In this document: positions 26,677 to 35,900 of the stretch, piece by piece
Numbering within the stretch: position 1 is the first letter of the stretch
How the letters are laid out: each line of letters starts with the position of its first letter
Source: Pseudomonas sp. NFACC02
GTDB lineage: Bacteria > Pseudomonadota > Gammaproteobacteria > Pseudomonadales > Pseudomonadaceae
Direction: 5' to 3'
Assembly: GCF_900110765.1 (NCBI RefSeq)
Contig: NZ_FOEO01000043.1
Span: 1 to 45,268, forward strand
Length of the DNA: 45,268 nt
The notes under the pieces: model-generated
Told to the model about the DNA's origin: nothing
The model's input: the letters and a program-made list of their open reading frames with translations, nothing else
Database searches by the model: none
Position numbers and translations under genes: made by a program

Positions 26677-27056
26677 CAGTGAAGCGCCCCCGGCACCGCC
26701 AGGCGGAAGGGAGCAATGATCGCGTCGAAGCGTTTGCCGTCTTCGGCCAACATCTGATAACTGCCCTGCATGTTGCCCACCTTGGTGGTCATGACGGTGC
26801 CGCTGCTGTACGTATGGCTTTGTCCCGCTTGAATCAGCGGTTGCTGGCCGACCACGCCTTCGCCGCGCACCTCTTCGACATGGCCGTCGCCATCGGTGAT
26901 CACCCAATGACGCGACAATAGCTTGGCCGGCAGCTCACCGTTGTTATGCACGGTGACGGTATAGGCGAAGGCAAAGCGGTTTTGCTCAGGCTGCGATTGT
27001 TCTGCGAGGAAGCGGGTGACGACGCTGACGTCGATCTGATAACGAGGATCGGACAT
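26676..27056 (-). CDS. apaG: ApaG protein
   Basis: The 126-residue single-domain protein has a fibronectin type III-like fold. Family blocks are FAFAYTVTVHNNGELPAKLLSRHW, VITDGDGHVEEVRGEGVVGQQP and the Gly-rich SSGTVMTTKVGNMQGSYQM, followed by PFRLAVPGALH. Its cellular role is unclear; it is linked genetically with apaH. The start MSDPRYQIDV at 27056 is chosen by homology; the much longer in-frame region upstream is the spacer to ksgA. It is separated from ksgA by 118 bases containing a long hairpin. Confidence 0.94.
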   Translation of the reverse strand: MSDPRYQIDVSVVTRFLAEQSQPEQNRFAFAYTVTVHNNGELPAKLLSRHWVITDGDGHVEEVRGEGVVGQQPLIQAGQSHTYSSGTVMTTKVGNMQGSYQMLAEDGKRFDAIIAPFRLAVPGALH

Positions 27057-27116
27057 GCAAGAGGCCTTGAAAGCGAAAGCGGAAAAAGCCGGAAAAGCCC
27101 GGTGAGGACTCAGTCT

Positions 27117-27168
27117 AGGACATGTGGCGGGTAAAAAACCAATCGCTGCCTGGTCCGCCACCTGTCCT
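27117..27168. repeat. Inverted repeat in the ksgA-apaG spacer
   Basis: AGGACATGTGGCGG (27117-27130) and CCGCCACCTGTCCT (27155-27168) are 14-base arms with one mismatch and a 24-base loop containing a run of six T in the leftward transcript. It separates apaG-apaH from the lptD-surA-pdxA-ksgA chain and could modulate read-through. Confidence 0.6.
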
Positions 27169-27174
27169 GAGGCA

Positions 27175-27981
27175 TTAGCCGACGACAGGCTTTTCGGTGA
27201 GTTTGTCAGCCAGACGGACGAATGCGGCCAGGTCCAGTTGCTCGGGACGCAGGCTGCCATCCACGCCTGCCTCGGCGATTTCATCGCTGTTGAGCAGGGC
27301 CTTCAGGGTATTGCGCAAGGTCTTGCGCCGCTGGTTGAAGGCTTCGCGGACGAGTCGTTCAAGCACGCGATGGTCCTTGGCCGGGTGCGGAAGCGTTTCA
27401 TGCGGAACGAGCCGGACAATGGCGGAGTCGACTTTCGGCGGCGGGTTGAACGCGCCAGGCCCCACGTTGAACAAGTGTTCCACGCGGCAGTGGTACTGAA
27501 CCATGATCGACAGACGGCCCCAGTCGCCGCCGCCAGGACCCGCGGCCAGACGCTCGACGACTTCCTTTTGCAGCATGAAGTGCATGTCACGGATGAGGTG
27601 AGCGTTTTGCAACAGATGGAAGATCAGCGGCGTGGAGATGTTATAGGGCAGGTTGCCAACGACCCGCAGGCTGCCGGGGGCCGCGTTCAGGCGGGTGAAG
27701 TCGAACTTCAGGGCGTCACCCTGATGCAGGTTGAAGTTCGGCATGGCGCTGAACTGCTGCATGAGGATCGGCACCAGATCCTTGTCCAGCTCTACCACGT
27801 CCAGTTGAGCGCCGCTGCTCAGCAGGCCTTCGGTCAGGGCGCCCTGGCCCGGGCCGATTTCCAGCATACGGTCTTCGGTCTTGGCGCGAATGGATCGCAG
27901 GATTTTGTCGATCACGCCAGCGTCGTGCAGGAAGTTCTGGCCAAATCGCTTGCGCGCTTTGTGTTGGTATTGCTCAGTCAT
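27175..27981 (-). CDS. ksgA: 16S rRNA (adenine1518/1519-N6)-dimethyltransferase
   Basis: The 268-residue SAM-dependent methyltransferase dimethylates two adjacent adenines in helix 45 of 16S rRNA late in 30S assembly. It shows RKRFGQNFLHD at the start, the SAM-binding motif MLEIGPGQGALTEGLL near residue 40, the catalytic NLPYNIST near residue 112, and a C-terminal helical domain with FNQRRKTLRNTL. The ATG overlaps the pdxA stop as ATGA. Loss of this protein gives kasugamycin resistance in known bacteria. Confidence 0.97.
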   Translation of the reverse strand: MTEQYQHKARKRFGQNFLHDAGVIDKILRSIRAKTEDRMLEIGPGQGALTEGLLSSGAQLDVVELDKDLVPILMQQFSAMPNFNLHQGDALKFDFTRLNAAPGSLRVVGNLPYNISTPLIFHLLQNAHLIRDMHFMLQKEVVERLAAGPGGGDWGRLSIMVQYHCRVEHLFNVGPGAFNPPPKVDSAIVRLVPHETLPHPAKDHRVLERLVREAFNQRRKTLRNTLKALLNSDEIAEAGVDGSLRPEQLDLAAFVRLADKLTEKPVVG

Positions 27982-28967
27982 TGACGGGTCTCAGCCATCT
28001 GGTAGGCGGTTTGTAACGCGACCTTGAGGCTGCCGGTGTCGATCTTGCCACTGCCTGCCAGATCCAGCGCAGTGCCGTGGTCCACGGAGGTGCGAATGAT
28101 CGGCAGGCCCAGGGTGACGTTGACGGCTGCGCCGAAGCCTTTGTACTTCAGTACGGGCAGGCCTTGGTCGTGGTACATCGCCAGCACCGCATCGCAGTGC
28201 TCCAGATATTTTGGGGTAAAGAGAGTGTCGGCTGGCAGCGGGCCGCGCAAATCCAGGCCATCGCTGCGCAAACGCTCCAGGGTAGGTTCGATGATGTCGA
28301 TTTCTTCGCGGCCCAGATGGCCGCTTTCGCCCGCATGCGGATTGAGTCCGCAGACCAGGATGCGGGGGTGGGCAATCCCGAACTTGTTGACCAGGTCCGC
28401 GTGCAGGATGCGGGTCACGCGTTCGATCCGCTCCGGCGTGATGGCATCAGCGACGTCGCGCAGGGGCAGGTGAGTCGTCACCAGTGCCACGCGCAGATCG
28501 CCGGTGGCGAGCATCATCACGACCTGCCGGGTGTGCGTCAGGTCCGCCAGGAACTCGGTGTGGCCGGAAAACGCGATGCCGCTCTCGTTGATCACGCCTT
28601 TGTGTACGGGGGCCGTGATCATGCCGGCAAAGTGACCGTCCATGCAGCCTTGGCCGGCACGGGTGAGTGTCTCCAGCACGAACGCGCCATTGGCTGCGTT
28701 CAGTTGTCCGGCAACGACAGGCGCCTGCAGCGGGGTATCCCAGACATACAGGCTTGCGGCAGGTGCGGGGTTGTCAGGCCAGGCGTCTGGCGTAACGGGA
28801 ATCAGCCTGACGGCCACACCCAGTTGCGCGGCCCGCTCGGTGAGCAGGTCGCAACTGGTGATGGCAATCAGGGGATGAGGCTGGGACTGTTCGGCGAGCA
28901 GCAGGCAAAGGTCAGGGCCTATGCCAGCGGGCTCGCCGGGTGTCAGTGCGAAACGCTTGGGTTTCAC
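27978..28967 (-). CDS. pdxA: 4-hydroxythreonine-4-phosphate dehydrogenase (biosynthetic PdxA)
   Basis: The 329-residue NAD-dependent enzyme acts in DXP-dependent vitamin B6 synthesis. Motifs: FALTPGEPAGIGPDL at the start, FSGHTEFLADLT with metal-ligand histidine, CGLNPHAGESGHLG, LAMYHDQGLPVLKYKGFG and SVDHGTALDLAGSG. Position between surA and ksgA marks it as the housekeeping copy, in contrast to the catabolic paralogue at 3505-4506. The start is GTG at 28967, overlapping the surA stop as GTGA. The end overlaps ksgA by 4 bases. Confidence 0.97.
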   Translation of the reverse strand: MKPKRFALTPGEPAGIGPDLCLLLAEQSQPHPLIAITSCDLLTERAAQLGVAVRLIPVTPDAWPDNPAPAASLYVWDTPLQAPVVAGQLNAANGAFVLETLTRAGQGCMDGHFAGMITAPVHKGVINESGIAFSGHTEFLADLTHTRQVVMMLATGDLRVALVTTHLPLRDVADAITPERIERVTRILHADLVNKFGIAHPRILVCGLNPHAGESGHLGREEIDIIEPTLERLRSDGLDLRGPLPADTLFTPKYLEHCDAVLAMYHDQGLPVLKYKGFGAAVNVTLGLPIIRTSVDHGTALDLAGSGKIDTGSLKVALQTAYQMAETRQ

Positions 28968-30286
28968 TTGGCAGCCTGGTCGGCGCCAGGAAGCTTGATT
29001 TCCACGTACGCTTCATCGCGGATCTGACGCAGCCAGGTTTGAAGCTCTTCGTCGTACTTGCGGTTACGCAGGATGGTCATTGCTTGTTGCTCGCGCGCCT
29101 GGGTGGTGCTGTCGGTTGCGCGACGACCCAGGACTTCCAGCACATGCCAGCCGTACTGCGTCTGGAATGGCTTGGACACGACACCCTGAGGTGTCTCGTT
29201 CATGACGTCGCGGAATTCCGGGACCAACGAACGAGGATCAACCCAGTTCATGTCGCCGCCGTTGAGTGCCGAACCCGGGTCTTCAGAGAAATTCTTCGCC
29301 AGCTCGCCGAAGTCTTCGCCGTTCTGGATGCGGTCGTAGATGCGCTGTGCCAGCAGCTTGGTTTCTGCTTCGCTACGGATTTCGCTGGGTTTGATCAGGA
29401 TGTGACGAACATGAACTTCGTCGCGCATCTGGGTCTGATTTTCGCCGCCGCGTTTTTCCAGCAACTTGAGAATGATGAATCCACCCGGTGTACGCGCAGG
29501 TGGCGTCACCTGGCCCGGGCTCATCGAGCTGAGCATGTCACCGAACGGTGGAGGCAGTTGAGCGGCTTTACGCCACCCCATGTCCCCGCCGTCCAGAGCG
29601 CTTTCGCTGGCCGAAGAGGCGATCGCGATCTGCTCGAAGTTGGCGCCTTGCTGCAGCTTGCCGTAGATGTCCTTGGCTTTGACGGCAGCCGCCTGGATCT
29701 GGTCCGAGGTTGCGCTGTCAGGCGTTGGAATCAGAATGTTCGCCAGGTGAAACTCTTCGGAGAACTGCGCCTTGCCCAGGTCTGAGGCAAGGAAGTTTTT
29801 CACTTCCTGCTCCGTCACCTGAATGCGCTCGGCAACCCGGCGCTGACGCACGCGGCTGATGATCATTTCCCGACGAATCTGTTCGCGCGCGCTTTGGAAC
29901 GACAGACCGTCGTGCGCCAGTGCGGCCTTGAACTGATCGACGCTCATGTTGTTGCGTTGAGCAATGGTGCCGACCGCCTGGTTCAACTCTTCATCGGTAA
30001 TGCGGATACCCGAGCGTTCGCCGATCTGCAGTTGCAGGTTTTCCAGAATCAGACGATCCAGAACCTGCGGCTCCAAAGCGCTGGCAGGCGGAACACCTTG
30101 CCCACGCTTGGCGATGGTTTGCTGAACTTCACGGGTGCGCTGGTCGAGCTGGCTTTGCATGACCACGTCGTTGTCGACGATGGCCACAACCTTGTCGATG
30201 GGGCGCACTTCAGCGTGCGCCACGGTACCGATGAGTAGCGCGCCCAGCATTAGCGGGCGCAGACAATCAGAAAGCTTGGTCTTCAC
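28964..30286 (-). CDS. surA: Periplasmic peptidyl-prolyl isomerase and chaperone SurA
   Basis: The 440-residue periplasmic chaperone delivers outer-membrane proteins to the BAM complex. It has a signal peptide (KTKLSDCLRPLMLGALLIGTVAHA, cleavage after AHA), the N-terminal chaperone domain (DKVVAIVDNDVVMQSQLDQR), two parvulin domains (about 175-275 and 285-385; the second with VHVRHILIKPSEI and FGELAKNFSEDPGS) and a C-terminal helix. The start is GTG at 30286, with GTG 30292 also possible; either lies inside the end of lptD, overlapping by about 20 bases. LptD is itself a SurA client, so coupling is sensible. Confidence 0.96.
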   Translation of the reverse strand: MKTKLSDCLRPLMLGALLIGTVAHAEVRPIDKVVAIVDNDVVMQSQLDQRTREVQQTIAKRGQGVPPASALEPQVLDRLILENLQLQIGERSGIRITDEELNQAVGTIAQRNNMSVDQFKAALAHDGLSFQSAREQIRREMIISRVRQRRVAERIQVTEQEVKNFLASDLGKAQFSEEFHLANILIPTPDSATSDQIQAAAVKAKDIYGKLQQGANFEQIAIASSASESALDGGDMGWRKAAQLPPPFGDMLSSMSPGQVTPPARTPGGFIILKLLEKRGGENQTQMRDEVHVRHILIKPSEIRSEAETKLLAQRIYDRIQNGEDFGELAKNFSEDPGSALNGGDMNWVDPRSLVPEFRDVMNETPQGVVSKPFQTQYGWHVLEVLGRRATDSTTQAREQQAMTILRNRKYDEELQTWLRQIRDEAYVEIKLPGADQAAK

Positions 30287-33071
30287 GTTCACGATAACCT
30301 TGGATGCCTTTGTCGAGGAAGCTTTCAACTTTTTGGCCAACGACGCCACCAAGCCCCTTCAACACAATTTGCAGGAAAATGCCGCGGTCGCCTTTCTCGT
30401 TCTGCGCAACCTCTTGAGTGGATTCGTCATAGTCAACCCAGTAACGGTTGATCAGACGCAGCTTCCAGCAGCAGTTGTCGTATTCAAAACCACCAAAGGC
30501 CTCAAGCGTGCGGCTGCGGTTGTAGTCGTACTGCCAGCGAGCAATGGCGCTCCACTGCGGAACCACCGGCCAGATGACCGAGAAGTCATGCTGCTGGATT
30601 TTGTAGTAATCCTTGATGACGGAGCCGTCAGGCAGAACCGCATCGCCGCCGCCTACAGACCAGCGACCGGTTGTCTGGTCGTAACGAACCTGGTCGTTGC
30701 GATAGCGGTAACCGGCGTTGATGATCTTCCCTGGCTCGTCTTCAGGCTGGTAGTGAACCATTGCGCTGCCGGAGCGGGTGCTGCGGCTGTCCGGGTCCCA
30801 GTTGAAGTCCGAAGTGAGGCGCCAGTCGCGGTTGTAGCGATATTCGTATTCCAGTGCGTACGGAGACACGTCGGACTGCGCATCTTTACGGTCTTCGTAG
30901 CTGATGCCTGGCAATTGCACCTTGCGGTCTGCAAAGTAAAGCGCCTGACCGATACTGAAGCGTTGACGCTCGAAGCCGTTGTCTTCGATCCAGCGGTTGG
31001 TCACGCCCAGCGAGAGTTTGTTCTCGTCACCGATGCGGTCGGAACCGACGAAGCGGTTATCGCGGAACAGCGAGGCGTAGTTAAACGTTGTCTCACCCGT
31101 ATCGAAAATCGGGATATCGTTCTGATCTTTTTCAGGCACATAGAGGTAGTACAGCCGCGGTTCCAGGGTCTGGCGATAATCCTTGCCGAACCAGTTGGTG
31201 TTTCGGTCAAAGTACAGGCCGCTGTCGACGCTGAAGATCGGGATGGAGCGGTCTACAGAGTTGTCGAAGCTCTGCTGATAACCGGCTTCCAGGTTCCTTT
31301 GGGTGAGGAGGTCGGCCTTTCCTTGTCCGTCCAGATCCAGATCATATTTCGTGTAAACGTACTTCAGTTTCGGTGTGACGTAACCGTAGCTGGCGGTCAG
31401 CGGCAGACTGATCGATGGTGCAAGGTTGAGTCTGTTGCCGTTGGCACGTTCGATGCCGAAGACGGAGTTATCCAGGCGTGAGCTCGGGAAGCCGTCTTCA
31501 TCAATGTAATTGCCGGTGCGCAGGTCACGATCAAAGCGAACCAGCTCAGTGTTGTAATCGAACTTCAGGCCACCTGGATTAAATGGAAGGGTCCCATCCA
31601 GCGTCAGCTGTGGGAGACGACCATAAGGCGTGGTCTGAGTGACGGTGGTCAACTGATACTGCTGAACGTTCAGACGTGCCTGATAGCTATCGCCGCGATA
31701 CGTCAGATCACCCTGCTGATTCAGGTAGTCGTGCGTGCTGACGCCTTCCTGACCACTCTTCAGGTCCTTGAAGTAGTAAGGATCGCTGACCTTGGTGTAA
31801 TCGACATGCGCAGTCAGGCGCTCATCCAGGCCGCTGCGGTTCTGCCAGTTGATCATCCAGCGCGTGTCTTTGTAGTCAGACTGCAGCTTGCGATCATCGT
31901 TGTCGTCGTTCAGGTAAGCCGCACCGAACTGACCTTCACTGCTCTTGGTCAGGTAACGGAACTCGCCTTCAAGCAACAGACCACGTTTGGCCATGTACGT
32001 CGGGTACAACGTGGCGTCGTAGTTGGGCGCCAGGTTGAAGTAGTACGGGGTGAGCAACGAGAAGCCGGTGTCGCTGCTGGCACCGATGGTCGGTGGCAGG
32101 AAGCCGGACTGGCGACGGTCGTCGATCGGGAAATAGATATACGGGGTGTAGAGGATCGGAATGTCCTTCACACGCAAGGTGGCATTGGTCGCGGTACCGA
32201 AACCGGTGGCCGGGTTCAGGGTGATGTTGTTGCCCTTTACCGTCCAGGCGTTGCTGTTTGGTTCGCACGTGGTGTACGTACCGTCCTTCAAACGGATGAT
32301 CGCGTTCTCTGCGCGGCGAGCGTACAGCGCGTTACCCCGCACGTTGGATTTGTGCAGCACGTATTCGGCGTTATCGACCTTCGCTTCGCCGGTGTCCAAC
32401 TGGACTTCGGCGTGGTCACCGACGATCAGCGCGCCGTTGTCGCGCAGACGGACGTTGCCGTTCAGCTCGCCACGGTTTTCAGCCTGGTGCAGGCTCGCTT
32501 CTTCGGATTCGACCTGCATGCTGCCCTGGCGCATGACGACGTCACCGGCCAGGGTCGCGATCTGTTCTTCCTGCTGATAACGCGAAGCCTTGGCGCCGAT
32601 GAAGGTCGGCGCGTCGCTCTTGGCGGTCTTGTCGTCCATGCCCGGACGAATCGGCTCGATGTAGGCGCCGGAGCAGTAAGGACCGGTTTCCGCCAGTTGG
32701 GCAGCGGTCAGCTTCTCGCGTGGAACCCAGTCCAGGTGACTGTAGTCGGCACTGCGCGATTTCAGGCCACGACCCTTGGCTTCGGTGACGAGCATCGTTT
32801 TGGGCACCACCTCACCGCTTTCGGTCGTGGTCGTGCCCTCAGTCGCCGTGCTGGTGTTGGACGACACGCTGTTGGCGTCGTGCACCGGCCGCGGAGGCAA
32901 CTGGGCTGCAGTGGTTTTTGGAGAGCAATCCCAGGAACCTGTTGCAGACACCGAGCAGTCATACTGTTCAGCTGCAACCACGTACTGGGTGGCCAGAGGT
33001 TGCATCGCCAGCAAACTGCCGGTTACGAGCAACGGAAATTTTTTACGAAACGCGGGGGATTTCAATGCCAT
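30267..33071 (-). CDS. lptD: LPS-assembly outer-membrane protein LptD
   Basis: The 934-residue beta-barrel protein inserts lipopolysaccharide into the outer leaflet with LptE. A signal peptide (to about residue 34) is followed by a Pseudomonas-type N-terminal extension with C39 and C49 (YDCSVSATGSWDC) and a Ser/Thr-rich stretch. The LptA-like jellyroll domain is at about 160-300 (EEQIATLAGDVVMRQGSMQ), and the barrel runs to the C terminus. A Cys pair in YDNCCWKLRLINRY (about 885) matches the disulfide-forming C-terminal pair of the family. It is divergent from amgK across 129 bases. Confidence 0.97.
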   Translation of the reverse strand: MALKSPAFRKKFPLLVTGSLLAMQPLATQYVVAAEQYDCSVSATGSWDCSPKTTAAQLPPRPVHDANSVSSNTSTATEGTTTTESGEVVPKTMLVTEAKGRGLKSRSADYSHLDWVPREKLTAAQLAETGPYCSGAYIEPIRPGMDDKTAKSDAPTFIGAKASRYQQEEQIATLAGDVVMRQGSMQVESEEASLHQAENRGELNGNVRLRDNGALIVGDHAEVQLDTGEAKVDNAEYVLHKSNVRGNALYARRAENAIIRLKDGTYTTCEPNSNAWTVKGNNITLNPATGFGTATNATLRVKDIPILYTPYIYFPIDDRRQSGFLPPTIGASSDTGFSLLTPYYFNLAPNYDATLYPTYMAKRGLLLEGEFRYLTKSSEGQFGAAYLNDDNDDRKLQSDYKDTRWMINWQNRSGLDERLTAHVDYTKVSDPYYFKDLKSGQEGVSTHDYLNQQGDLTYRGDSYQARLNVQQYQLTTVTQTTPYGRLPQLTLDGTLPFNPGGLKFDYNTELVRFDRDLRTGNYIDEDGFPSSRLDNSVFGIERANGNRLNLAPSISLPLTASYGYVTPKLKYVYTKYDLDLDGQGKADLLTQRNLEAGYQQSFDNSVDRSIPIFSVDSGLYFDRNTNWFGKDYRQTLEPRLYYLYVPEKDQNDIPIFDTGETTFNYASLFRDNRFVGSDRIGDENKLSLGVTNRWIEDNGFERQRFSIGQALYFADRKVQLPGISYEDRKDAQSDVSPYALEYEYRYNRDWRLTSDFNWDPDSRSTRSGSAMVHYQPEDEPGKIINAGYRYRNDQVRYDQTTGRWSVGGGDAVLPDGSVIKDYYKIQQHDFSVIWPVVPQWSAIARWQYDYNRSRTLEAFGGFEYDNCCWKLRLINRYWVDYDESTQEVAQNEKGDRGIFLQIVLKGLGGVVGQKVESFLDKGIQGYREREDQAF

Positions 33072-33200
33072 CTTATTAGTCCGGGCTTCCTGCGCGCCAT
33101 CTGCCCGCGGGGGGGCCGCACGCCTCTCGATGGGCTGAAAAAGATGTCGGATAATAAAGCATGACCCGCTTGACGGCTAGCGCCGTCGGAGACCCTTGTA

Positions 33201-34217
33201 ATGCCAGATCAAGATGTACGCCTGCAACACCTGAAAAGTTGGCTCGATGAGCAGCTGCCGAAGTTGTTTTTGGCGCAAGGCTGGGGCGCCATACCCCCGG
33301 CCACGTTGACTGCGGCCAGCAGTGATGCAAGTTTTCGACGTTATTTCCGTTGGGAGGGCGAGGGCCGCACTTTTATCGTGATGGACGCTCCACCTCCTCA
33401 GGAAAACTGCAAACCCTTCGTTGATGTCGCTCATTTATTGAGCGAATCAGGCATTAATGTTCCGAAAATTTATGCCGAAGACCTGAATCAAGGCTTTCTC
33501 CTGCTGAACGATCTGGGCAGAAAAACCTTTCTCGACGTCATCGATGAACACAATGCCGATCAATTGTTCGCCGATGCCATCGATGCATTGCTGGCTTATC
33601 AGCGGTTGCCGATGGACGCGCCATTGCCCAGTTACGATGTCGCGCTGCTGCGCCGTGAGCTTGAGCTTTTTCCTGAGTGGTACGTGAAGCGTCATTTGGG
33701 TATCGAGTTCGACGCGGCTCAGCACGCCAGTTGGCAACGGGTCAGTGAACTGTTGATCGACAGTGCGCTGGCGCAGCCTAAGGTGCTGGTTCACCGCGAC
33801 TACATGCCGCGCAACCTGATGCTCAGCGAGCAGAACCCTGGCGTGCTGGACTTTCAGGATGCGGTATACGGCCCGGTGACCTACGACATCACTTGCCTGT
33901 TCAAGGATGCCTTCCTGAGCTGGCCGGAAGAGCGCGTCGCAAACTGGCTAAAAGTGTATTGGGACAAAGCGGGTGGCTTGGGCATTCCCGTGCAAGAGGA
34001 TTTCAACGAGTTTCGTCGTGCCAGCGATTTGATGGGCGTACAGCGTCATTTGAAGGTGATCGGTATTTTTGCGCGCATCTGCCATCGGGATGGCAAGCCG
34101 CGTTACATTGCCGACGTACCGCGCTTCTTCTCTTATATAGAAGCCGTGCTCGCGCGCCGGCCGGAACTGGTGGAGTTGAGCAACCTGCTGACCAGTCTCG
34201 GTCAGTCAAAGCAATAA
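33201..34217 (+). CDS. amgK: N-acetylmuramate/N-acetylglucosamine anomeric kinase AmgK
   Basis: The 338-residue protein has an aminoglycoside-phosphotransferase fold: ASSDASFRRYFRW in the N-lobe, LLLNDLGRKTFLDV, the catalytic loop VHRDYMPRNLML and the metal-binding LDFQDAVYGPVTYD. In Pseudomonas, AmgK phosphorylates MurNAc at the anomeric carbon, and MurU then makes UDP-MurNAc, a cell-wall recycling route that bypasses fosfomycin-sensitive MurA. Being followed directly by the murU gene supports this over a drug-modifying enzyme. The ATG at 33201 follows GGAG. It is divergent from lptD, so envelope genes share the intergenic region. Confidence 0.93.
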   Translation: MPDQDVRLQHLKSWLDEQLPKLFLAQGWGAIPPATLTAASSDASFRRYFRWEGEGRTFIVMDAPPPQENCKPFVDVAHLLSESGINVPKIYAEDLNQGFLLLNDLGRKTFLDVIDEHNADQLFADAIDALLAYQRLPMDAPLPSYDVALLRRELELFPEWYVKRHLGIEFDAAQHASWQRVSELLIDSALAQPKVLVHRDYMPRNLMLSEQNPGVLDFQDAVYGPVTYDITCLFKDAFLSWPEERVANWLKVYWDKAGGLGIPVQEDFNEFRRASDLMGVQRHLKVIGIFARICHRDGKPRYIADVPRFFSYIEAVLARRPELVELSNLLTSLGQSKQ

Positions 34218-34265
34218 GCCATCGTTTTAAGGAATGGATGTGAAGACTGTCTGGAAGAGGGACGC

Positions 34266-34934
34266 ATGAAAGCGATGATTCTGGCCGCAGGCAAAGGCGA
34301 GCGCCTGCGCCCGCTGACCCTGCACACGCCCAAGCCGCTGGTGCGTGCCGGGGGTGTCCCGTTGATCGAATACCACCTGCGCGCGCTTAAGGCGGCGGGC
34401 TTCACTGAGGTGGTGATCAACCACGCCTGGCTCGGCCAGCAGATCGAGGATTACCTGGGCGACGGGCAGCGTCTGGGGTTGAACATCGCCTATTCGCCCG
34501 AAGGCGAGCCGCTTGAAACCGGCGGAGGCATTTTTCGTGCGCTGCCGTTGCTGGGCGATGAACCGTTTCTGGTGGTCAACGGCGACATCTGGACCGATTG
34601 CGATTTCGCGCCACTGAAGGCGCCGATCAACGGTCTGGCGCACCTGGTCTTGGTGGACAACCCGCTGCATCACCCTGCCGGTGATTTCGCGTTGGTGGGT
34701 GGCGAGGTTCGGGATGACGCCAGCCTGCCGCGGCTAACCTACAGCGGCATTGCCATTTTGCACCCACAACTATTCGCCGGCTGCAACGCGGGGGCGTTCA
34801 AGCTCGCGCCGTTGTTGCGCGACGCGATGGGCAAGGGGCGAGTGACCGGTGAGCATTTCACCGGGCGCTGGGTGGATGTCGGAACCCATGAACGCTTGGC
34901 GGAAGTCGAACAGATTCTTGCGGTGAAACCCTAG
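34266..34934 (+). CDS. murU: N-acetylmuramate-1-phosphate uridylyltransferase MurU
   Basis: The 222-residue nucleotidyltransferase begins MKAMILAAGKGERLRPLTLH followed by PKPLVRAGGVPLIEYHL, the classic sugar-1-phosphate nucleotidyltransferase start, with VVNGDIWTDCDF carrying the metal-binding Asp and a C-terminal WVDVGTHERLAEVE. It makes UDP-MurNAc from MurNAc-1-phosphate supplied by AmgK. It lies 48 bases after amgK, and its TAG stop is followed immediately by the next gene's ATG. Confidence 0.94.
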   Translation: MKAMILAAGKGERLRPLTLHTPKPLVRAGGVPLIEYHLRALKAAGFTEVVINHAWLGQQIEDYLGDGQRLGLNIAYSPEGEPLETGGGIFRALPLLGDEPFLVVNGDIWTDCDFAPLKAPINGLAHLVLVDNPLHHPAGDFALVGGEVRDDASLPRLTYSGIAILHPQLFAGCNAGAFKLAPLLRDAMGKGRVTGEHFTGRWVDVGTHERLAEVEQILAVKP

Positions 34935-35705
34935 ATGCTCTGGCCTTTTACTGTGATGGGCGGTGGCGTCGGGTATGCGATTGCGAGCATTCCGGGCGCC
35001 ATGCTGGGGGCTTTGTTGGGGCAGGCGCTTGACCGGCGCCTGCATGTGCAGAGCCTGGCCGAACTGCGTGAGCGCATCAGCGGACGCAGTGTTCCGCGTG
35101 ACGATGAGCTGATTTTCATCTTGCTGGGTCGGCTGGCCAAAAGTGACGGCCGGGTCGTTGACGGTCATATTCAACAAGCGCGCATCGAGATGCAGCGAAT
35201 GGACATGAGCGATCCCGCCAAGCGCCGGGCGATTGCGGCGTTCAATCGCGGTAAGGACGGTCGCGATAATCTGCGCGTACACCTGACACGGCTGAAACCG
35301 CAGCCAAATGCGGCCGAAGGGGTGTTGCGCGCCTGCTGGCGTATGGCCTGGGCAGACGGCAAGGCCACGCGCGCGGAGCGTGAGTTGATCGTGCTGTGGG
35401 GCAAATGGCTGGGCTGGCCTGCCGACAAGGTTGAGGCGCTGTCCTCGAAGGAAGACGAACAGCGAGCGCGTGCGCCGGCGAGCAGTGGTGGCGAGTATCA
35501 AGAGGCGTTGCGCCTGCTGGGCGTCAGGGCAGATGCGGAGCCCGCACAGATCAAGCGTGCGTACCGCCGCTTATTGAGCCGTCACCACCCAGACAAGGTC
35601 GCCGGCCTGGGTGCCAATCCACTGCAGGTGCGTGATGCGACTGAAAGAACGCGAGAGCTGCACAGTGCCTATGCCGTGATCAAGGACAAGCGCGGGTTTC
35701 GGTGA
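34935..35705 (+). CDS. DjlA-like co-chaperone with C-terminal J domain
   Basis: The 256-residue protein has a hydrophobic N-terminal segment (about residues 4-30, VMGGGVGYAIASIPGAMLGALLG), a TerB-like central domain (about 55-165, with AKSDGRVVDGHIQQARIEM and AWADGKATRAERELI) and a C-terminal J domain (about 188-256) whose HPD motif is present in LSRHHPDKV. The layout is that of DjlA, a membrane-anchored DnaK partner. The start codon abuts the murU stop (TAGATG), so translation is likely coupled. A role in envelope stress is inferred from family and context. Confidence 0.9.
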   Translation: MLWPFTVMGGGVGYAIASIPGAMLGALLGQALDRRLHVQSLAELRERISGRSVPRDDELIFILLGRLAKSDGRVVDGHIQQARIEMQRMDMSDPAKRRAIAAFNRGKDGRDNLRVHLTRLKPQPNAAEGVLRACWRMAWADGKATRAERELIVLWGKWLGWPADKVEALSSKEDEQRARAPASSGGEYQEALRLLGVRADAEPAQIKRAYRRLLSRHHPDKVAGLGANPLQVRDATERTRELHSAYAVIKDKRGFR

Positions 35706-35760
35706 ACCTGTTTCCGTCTGATTTTTGAGCCGGATCACACAGTATCGGCGTCGTCCTCAT

Positions 35761-35880
35761 GTATTCGGACCGACACGAACCCTGTGGGAGCCGTCCGAGG
35801 TTACGAGGGCCGCGAAAGCGGTGTGTCAGTTGCCATAGATGTTGCTGACCCATTGCATTCGCGAGCAAGCTCACTCCCAC
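35761..35880. repeat. First copy of a 140-bp-period tandem duplication
   Basis: This copy starts with ATTCGGACCGACACGAACCC and ends with a REP-like GCGAGCAAGCTCACTCCCAC. It matches 35901-36027 over most of its length. The stretch 35706-36036 has no gene; it consists of these two repeat units and short flanks. Confidence 0.8.
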
Positions 35881-35900
35881 CGTATCAGTGGCGTGCTTAG

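Noticed and set aside
33201..34217. Aminoglycoside resistance phosphotransferase
   Set aside because: The fold matches, but adjacency to murU and lptD identifies the AmgK cell-wall recycling kinase.
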